DNA of 18,953 nt from JBDTMC01 sp039934475 (lineage in GTDB: Bacteria; Acidobacteriota; Terriglobia; Bryobacterales; Bryobacteraceae). Position numbers and translations under genes: made by a program. The first letter of the stretch is position 1. Each line of letters begins with the position of its first letter. Shown here piece after piece: positions 16,123 to 18,953 of this stretch. Under the pieces are notes generated by a model that worked only from the letters and a program-made list of their open reading frames with translations, had not been told where the DNA came from and searched no databases. The stretch is from assembly GCA_039934475.1 (NCBI GenBank), contig JBDTMC010000107.1, forward strand, positions 1 through 18,953, written 5' to 3'.

Positions 16123-16569
16123 TTAGTGCAGGTCCTGGATCGCTGTGTGGGCCGTGGCGTGAATAAACGCGTCACGGTGCCTTGCCGGACCCGCTGCCAT
16201 CGCGCCGGCCGCCGCTTCCATCGCCATCTCGCCGATCACTGGAATCAAAACGCGTTCCGCTTCCGCCGAGTCGTTGAAGATCGGCGTCGTGTGATGAATT
16301 CCCAACATCTGAGCGACGATCCGCACTTGCGGCGTGAGGTGGCACAACCCGATGACTACGTGCTTCTCCGACGCCTTCCGAATCCAGCGCAGCAAACCCG
16401 CTAGGGCTACCGTCTCCAGGCTATTGACCGCTGAAAAATCTAGCAAGACTGCTTTAGAGCCGGCCGCGGCGCGATCCAGCGCCTCGGTCACGGACCGGTC
16501 TTTACCCGCTGACCACACTCCAGATTGTTTGAGCCCGACAACTAAAATGCGATTATGCCTGTCAATCAT
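16123..16569 (-). CDS. Stand-alone STAS-domain protein (anti-sigma-factor-antagonist-like)
   Basis: This 148-residue protein carries a STAS fold at about 8-110: a first strand (ILVVGLK), then KAVLLDFSAVNSLETVALAGLLRWI (39-63), then HVVIGLCHLTPQVRIVAQMLGI. In SpoIIAA-like proteins the sequence after LDLSxV is D-S-S-G with a phosphorylated serine. Here it reads E52-T53-V54-A55, so only Thr53 could take that role. The C-terminal 40 residues are Ala/Met/His-rich and match nothing I recognise. I chose ATG 16569 because GGAGAG lies 8 bases upstream. An ATG six codons earlier (16587) has no such site. It is the first gene of the tightly packed exopolysaccharide operon and may regulate it, or bind the STAS-fused glycosyltransferase encoded two genes on. 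The partner kinase or phosphatase is not in the window. Confidence 0.82.
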   Translation of the reverse strand: MIDRHNRILVVGLKQSGVWSAGKDRSVTEALDRAAAGSKAVLLDFSAVNSLETVALAGLLRWIRKASEKHVVIGLCHLTPQVRIVAQMLGIHHTTPIFNDSAEAERVLIPVIGEMAMEAAAGAMAAGPARHRDAFIHATAHTAIQDLH

Positions 16570-16657
16570 TTTGTTTTCTCTCCGCATCCCAACTACGGCT
16601 TTAACTACGCCGTTTCTTTTAAACTGCCTGTCCTACTCAACGCGCCAGCCCTTTGGC
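16570..16657 (-). promoter_or_regulatory. 88-base gap between XRE gene and STAS gene, possible operon promoter/leader
   Basis: This is the only sizeable gap before the run of eleven close-set genes, so an operon promoter could sit here or upstream of the XRE gene. The hepta-base CGTAGTT occurs twice on the minus strand (16591-16597 and 16605-16611). I see no convincing -35/-10 pair or sigma-54 site. Confidence 0.3.
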
Positions 16658-16897
16658 CTAATCTCTTTGTGCCACTCTGCGCAGAGCGCCTATCTTTTGG
16701 TCGTCCACGTATCGGTCGAACAACCAATCTTCATTTGCCTCTAGAAGGGAGGCCATCTGGCCTCGCAACTCACGGCTCGGTTCCCGGAAACCATTGATAA
16801 TACGACTTAATGCCGCTTCATCAATTCCAACCATTTGCGCCAATCGGTTTTGGCGAAGGCCGCGGACATAGAGTTGCCATTTTAAATTCGGATACAT
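16658..16897 (-). CDS. Small XRE/Cro-CI-type helix-turn-helix regulator
   Basis: This 79-residue protein is almost entirely one DNA-binding domain. RQNRLAQMVGIDEAALSRII (15-34) has the spacing of an XRE helix-turn-helix (RxxxLAxxxGIxxxxLSxII), followed by NGFREPSRELRGQMASLLE, which resembles the usual later helices of the fold. The C-terminal 20 residues (FDRYVDDQKIGALRRVAQRD) are charged. There is no sensor domain. It is encoded just upstream of the exopolysaccharide operon on the same strand, so control of this operon is likely but inferred. The ATG at 16897 has only a poor ribosome site (AAAGA or a distant AGG). An AT-rich block lies 45-80 bases upstream. Confidence 0.8.
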   Translation of the reverse strand: MYPNLKWQLYVRGLRQNRLAQMVGIDEAALSRIINGFREPSRELRGQMASLLEANEDWLFDRYVDDQKIGALRRVAQRD

Positions 16898-16940
16898 TCT
16901 TTATTTCGCCTAAGAGAGGGTCCCGACCTGTCGCCCTGCT

Positions 16941-16975
16941 CCAAAAAACAATTATTTATTGCCCTATATCTCTAA
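16941..16975 (-). promoter_or_regulatory. AT-rich block upstream of XRE gene, candidate promoter
   Basis: The stretch holds an A-run plus TAAATAATT and ATATAG on the minus strand, in otherwise GC-rich DNA, 45-80 bases before the XRE start. This is where a promoter would be expected, but no clear -35/-10 pair with normal spacing can be named. Confidence 0.3.
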
Positions 16976-17341
16976 GCTGCTGGACACACCTCCGGCTCAC
17001 TACCGACTCAGTGTTTTCCGATGATCCCGGCCAGAGCCTTCGACCTTTGGAGGTGCCCGAACTTTTTCCTCACGCCTCCGAAACTTGCATCCCAGAAGAG
17101 TGTTCGCAATGTGAAGGTAACATGCGTGGGAGTCCGCAGCAAGACTTGGGGGCTGTTGTAAGTACTGGGCCTTCAATCACTTGAAGCCGGCATCCTGAGC
17201 CGGGTGAGGCCAGGCCCCCACACAGTCCTGATGCTGAGGCCGGCAGTCACATGGTACAGAGGCACCGTTTGTTGAAGCTATCGAGCAGTACTTGGATTTT
17301 TGTCGCTGGGCGCTCAAAACTCTCATAAATAGCTGAAGATA

Positions 17342-17360
17342 CGATACTTGTATCGCTTTT
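17342..17360 (+). repeat. Short inverted repeat CGATAC-TT-GTATCG followed by CTTTT
   Basis: A 5-6 base stem is followed by a short T-run on the plus strand. It is terminator-like in form but weak, and no plus-strand gene lies upstream to be terminated, so no function is claimed. Confidence 0.3.
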
Positions 17361-17429
17361 CACCCGCCCTGAGGCCAGTGCTGTCGCTTTCGAGGCTCGA
17401 TCAGACGAAAAGGTTGCGAGTCCTAGTGA

Positions 17430-17453
17430 CAGTACTTCTACTGGGGAGTACTG
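17430..17453. repeat. Inverted repeat CAGTACT-N10-AGTACTG downstream of the HAD gene
   Basis: A perfect 7-base stem with a 10-base loop lies 48-71 bases past the stop of the HAD-like gene on the minus strand. No T-run follows directly, so a classical intrinsic terminator is doubtful. It could end or stabilise the HAD-gene transcript, or bind a dimeric protein. Confidence 0.35.
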
Positions 17454-17470
17454 CCCGAACCTTCTTGGTT

Positions 17471-17489
17471 ATGCCCATGTATGCCCATG
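17471..17489. repeat. Tandem 9-base repeat ATGCCCATG x2
   Basis: ATGCCCATG occurs twice with one base between copies, just past the end of the HAD-like gene. It may be a small local duplication; no function is evident. Confidence 0.6.
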
Positions 17490-17500
17490 ACTGGTCCAAC

Positions 17501-18184
17501 CTAGAAATGATCCCGCAGGTCTGAGAATCGTTCCACGAGGAGCAAACGGCCTGGCCCGCTACGGATCTCCTGCTTCTCCAGGGCCCACGTCCGGTCATGC
17601 GGCACAAACACTGCGTTGAGTCCCGCTTCGAGTGCCGGATTGATATCCGATTTGGGGGAATTACCAACCATCCAGGCCGATGCCGGGTTCATATCGCGGT
17701 CTACCATTAACCCGCGATAAGAATCGGTATCTTTTTCTTTCACAATCGCCGTGTGGCCGAAATAGATGCCTAGTCCACTCCGCTCAATCTTAAGCTTTTG
17801 TTCTTCCGGATGGCCTTTTGTGAAGAGGGTTAGATCGTGCCGCGAAGCCAGATATTCCAGAGTATCGGATACGCCCTCGATCAGTTCGATCGGTTGCTCC
17901 AGGATTCGTTCGGCGAATCCCATCACCCGCTCGAGGTCTTCGGAGCGAATCGCCCGCTCCGCCAGCCGCGCATAGCATTCCTTTAGATTTCGCCCAAAAT
18001 TTAAGGAGCCATAGCCGTGAATCTTGATGTTCGCTAATTCAATTTCATCCAGAATGCCCCGAACGGCTTCAGGACTGAGCGTCGAGTGTCCAAGGAAATC
18101 GTAATAATCCGCAAAAGCCCGCTCAAAGTAGATATTGTTTTCCCACAGCGTGTCGTCCGCGTCGACAATCAGACTCTGTCGCAT
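17501..18184 (-). CDS. HAD-superfamily hydrolase (phosphatase-like)
   Basis: This 227-residue protein has the four HAD motifs. Motif I is DADDTLW with nucleophile Asp8 and acid/base Asp10. Motif II is LFTKG (Thr122). The motif III lysine lies in VKEKD (about Lys149). Motif IV is GNSPKSDINPA with Asp180. A helical cap of about 90 residues sits between motifs I and II, as in C1-type HAD phosphatases. The substrate cannot be read from the sequence. The ATG abuts the stop of the Lon-domain gene (TAG then ATG with no gap), so the two are co-transcribed. The pair is separated from the exopolysaccharide operon by about 600 bases and probably has a housekeeping role. Confidence 0.92.
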   Translation of the reverse strand: MRQSLIVDADDTLWENNIYFERAFADYYDFLGHSTLSPEAVRGILDEIELANIKIHGYGSLNFGRNLKECYARLAERAIRSEDLERVMGFAERILEQPIELIEGVSDTLEYLASRHDLTLFTKGHPEEQKLKIERSGLGIYFGHTAIVKEKDTDSYRGLMVDRDMNPASAWMVGNSPKSDINPALEAGLNAVFVPHDRTWALEKQEIRSGPGRLLLVERFSDLRDHF

Positions 18185-18814
18185 CTATTCCACGTGTGCC
18201 GAATGAACGTGTCCGTTGGTCGGCGCCAGTTTCCGCGCTTGCGCCGTATAGCGCAGGCGGTTGACGAAACTGGGCACATGCTGCGCCAACAGGCCAAGGC
18301 GCTCCCGCTCGGACCGAGACCGCAACAGGATTTGCCGGAAATCGACATCCGGAATGTCCTGCGCCAGTTGGAAGCTCAATTGGGGGTTGTTCCAATCGCT
18401 CTCCTGTCGCCTTCCTTCTTCCATCAAGGCGCCCATTTCGAGACAAGCGTCTATGGCCGTCTGCCGGGTCTCCGCCGGCGCCGGCGTTGCGTCCTCATCG
18501 TCGAACATCTGTACTTGGGCGCGAAGGAAAGTGCGTTCCTCATTCAATAGGATGACCTCAAACCTTCGCCGGCCCGTCGTTAAAACGTCCAGCCGCCCGT
18601 CGGGATATCGCTTTACGACGGTATCCACGGTAGCCGTACAGCCTACGTTCAGAACGCCCTTGTCGCGGGTCAGTACAATGCCAAACTCGCTGCCGTCGCG
18701 AATCGCTTCCCCGATCATTTCCTTGTAGCGGTCTTCAAAAATATGCAGCGGAAGGGGCGCGCCCGGAAACAATACGATCTCGAGGGGGAACAAAGGCAGC
18801 CATCCTGCTTGCAT
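18185..18814 (-). CDS. Lon substrate-binding (LAN) domain protein
   Basis: This 209-residue protein consists of the N-terminal substrate-binding domain of Lon without ATPase or protease parts. LPLFPLEIVLFPGAPLPLHIFEDRY (6-30) is the typical start, followed by FGIVLTRDKGVLNVGCTATV and a GRRRFEVI strand. A helical segment rich in Arg and Glu follows from about 115. Such stand-alone proteins are widespread in bacteria; their function is not settled. It is the first gene of a two-gene unit with the HAD-like hydrolase, whose ATG abuts its stop. The ATG at 18814 has no strong ribosome site. The gene is divergent from the short-chain dehydrogenase, with only 39 bases between the start codons. Confidence 0.92.
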   Translation of the reverse strand: MQAGWLPLFPLEIVLFPGAPLPLHIFEDRYKEMIGEAIRDGSEFGIVLTRDKGVLNVGCTATVDTVVKRYPDGRLDVLTTGRRRFEVILLNEERTFLRAQVQMFDDEDATPAPAETRQTAIDACLEMGALMEEGRRQESDWNNPQLSFQLAQDIPDVDFRQILLRSRSERERLGLLAQHVPSFVNRLRYTAQARKLAPTNGHVHSAHVE

Positions 18815-18853
18815 GCTACCATTATGGCTTCTAACTCTAACCTTCGCTAAAAC

Positions 18854-18953
18854 ATGCGTATTGACGGCAGCGTGGTACTGATCACAGGCGCCTCCGATGG
18901 CATCGGGGCAGCCTGTGCGGACGTCTTCCGCAGACGCGGCGCGCGTGTGGCCT
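18854..18953 (+). CDS. Short-chain dehydrogenase/reductase, N-terminal fragment (runs off window)
   Basis: The first 33 codons of an SDR-family oxidoreductase are present. VVLITGASDGIGAACADVF contains the first Rossmann strand and the TGxxxGIG cofactor loop, and RRRGARVA starts the second strand. Arginines after that point suggest, but do not prove, NADP(H) preference. The ATG at 18854 lacks a clear ribosome site. It is the only plus-strand gene seen and is divergent from the Lon-domain gene. Substrate and role cannot be inferred from this fragment. Confidence 0.9.
   Translation, partial: MRIDGSVVLITGASDGIGAACADVFRRRGARVA

Larger units (their letters stand above)
16898..17500. other. About 600-base intergenic region without a convincing gene
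   Basis: Frames on both strands are short, or lack a ribosome site and recognisable motifs. The region holds several inverted repeats: CTTCAA-TCAC-TTGAAG at 17171-17186, CGATAC-TT-GTATCG at 17342-17355 and CAGTACT-N10-AGTACTG at 17430-17453. AGTACT occurs four times between 17161 and 17452, TGAGGCC occurs at three places, and a 9-base tandem repeat lies at 17471-17489. A short open stretch at 17238-17327 (plus strand) lacks a start codon. It could be a decayed gene or mobile-element remnant, or carry an untranslated RNA; nothing decides this. Confidence 0.5.

Noticed and set aside
16600..16657. Possible sigma-54 promoter (TGGCGC on the minus strand) upstream of the STAS gene
   Set aside because: The matching TTGC element at the required spacing is missing.
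16810..17184. Plus-strand open frame of 124 codons crossing from the XRE gene into the intergenic gap
   Set aside because: It begins inside the XRE gene in antisense, has no ribosome site, and shows no motif or hydrophobic pattern of a real protein.
17342..17360. Intrinsic terminator on the plus strand
   Set aside because: The stem is short and AT-rich, the T-run is only four bases, and no plus-strand gene lies upstream.
17401..17667. Minus-strand open frame of 88 codons overlapping the end of the HAD gene
   Set aside because: Most of it is the HAD gene read in another frame, and the remainder has no homology that I recognise.

Overview
The window looks like high-GC chromosomal DNA from a Gram-negative soil bacterium. 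The mix of an exopolysaccharide locus, hybrid NRPS/PKS genes and STAS-domain proteins, plus the codon use, suggests Acidobacteriota, perhaps Solibacter/Bryobacter-like. That placement is inferred from gene style only. No rRNA, tRNA, CRISPR array or recognisable insertion sequence was found.

Layout. Positions 1-16897 carry twelve genes, all on the minus strand. They read from high to low coordinates and are almost without gaps: small XRE regulator, stand-alone STAS protein, membrane phosphoglycosyl transferase, WecG/TagA/CpsF glycosyltransferase fused to STAS, a three-domain nucleotidyltransferase-like/beta-helix/sugar-transferase-like protein, Wzy-like polymerase, GT2 glycosyltransferase, Wzx-like flippase, outer-membrane export protein (Wza/OPX type), Wzc/GumC-like co-polymerase, an NRPS adenylation-PCP protein, and a PKS (KS-AT-ACP) that runs off the left edge. 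From the STAS gene onward, neighbours overlap by 4-8 bases or lie at most 21 bases apart, so the eleven genes from 16569 to 1 are probably one operon. Positions 16898-17500 hold about 600 bases with no convincing gene but several inverted repeats. Positions 17501-18814 hold a second minus-strand pair (HAD-like hydrolase and Lon-substrate-binding-domain protein). A short-chain dehydrogenase starts on the plus strand at 18854 and leaves the window.

How the genes may work together. The phosphoglycosyl transferase would load the first sugar-1-phosphate on undecaprenyl phosphate. The GT26 and GT2 enzymes would extend it to a short repeat unit. Wzx would flip it, Wzy would polymerise it, and the Wzc-like and OPX proteins would set length and export it. 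This is a nearly complete Wzx/Wzy exopolysaccharide pathway. The unusual part is that an NRPS loading module with a valine-like pocket and a malonyl-type PKS module follow in the same run of overlapping genes, as if a small amino-acyl polyketide were made to decorate, or be exported with, the polymer.

Several proteins carry domains that have lost their catalytic residues: the kinase part of the Wzc-like protein, and both enzyme-like parts of the three-domain protein. Two proteins carry STAS domains with atypical phosphorylation sites. Together these suggest that protein-protein control has replaced the usual tyrosine-kinase control in this locus.
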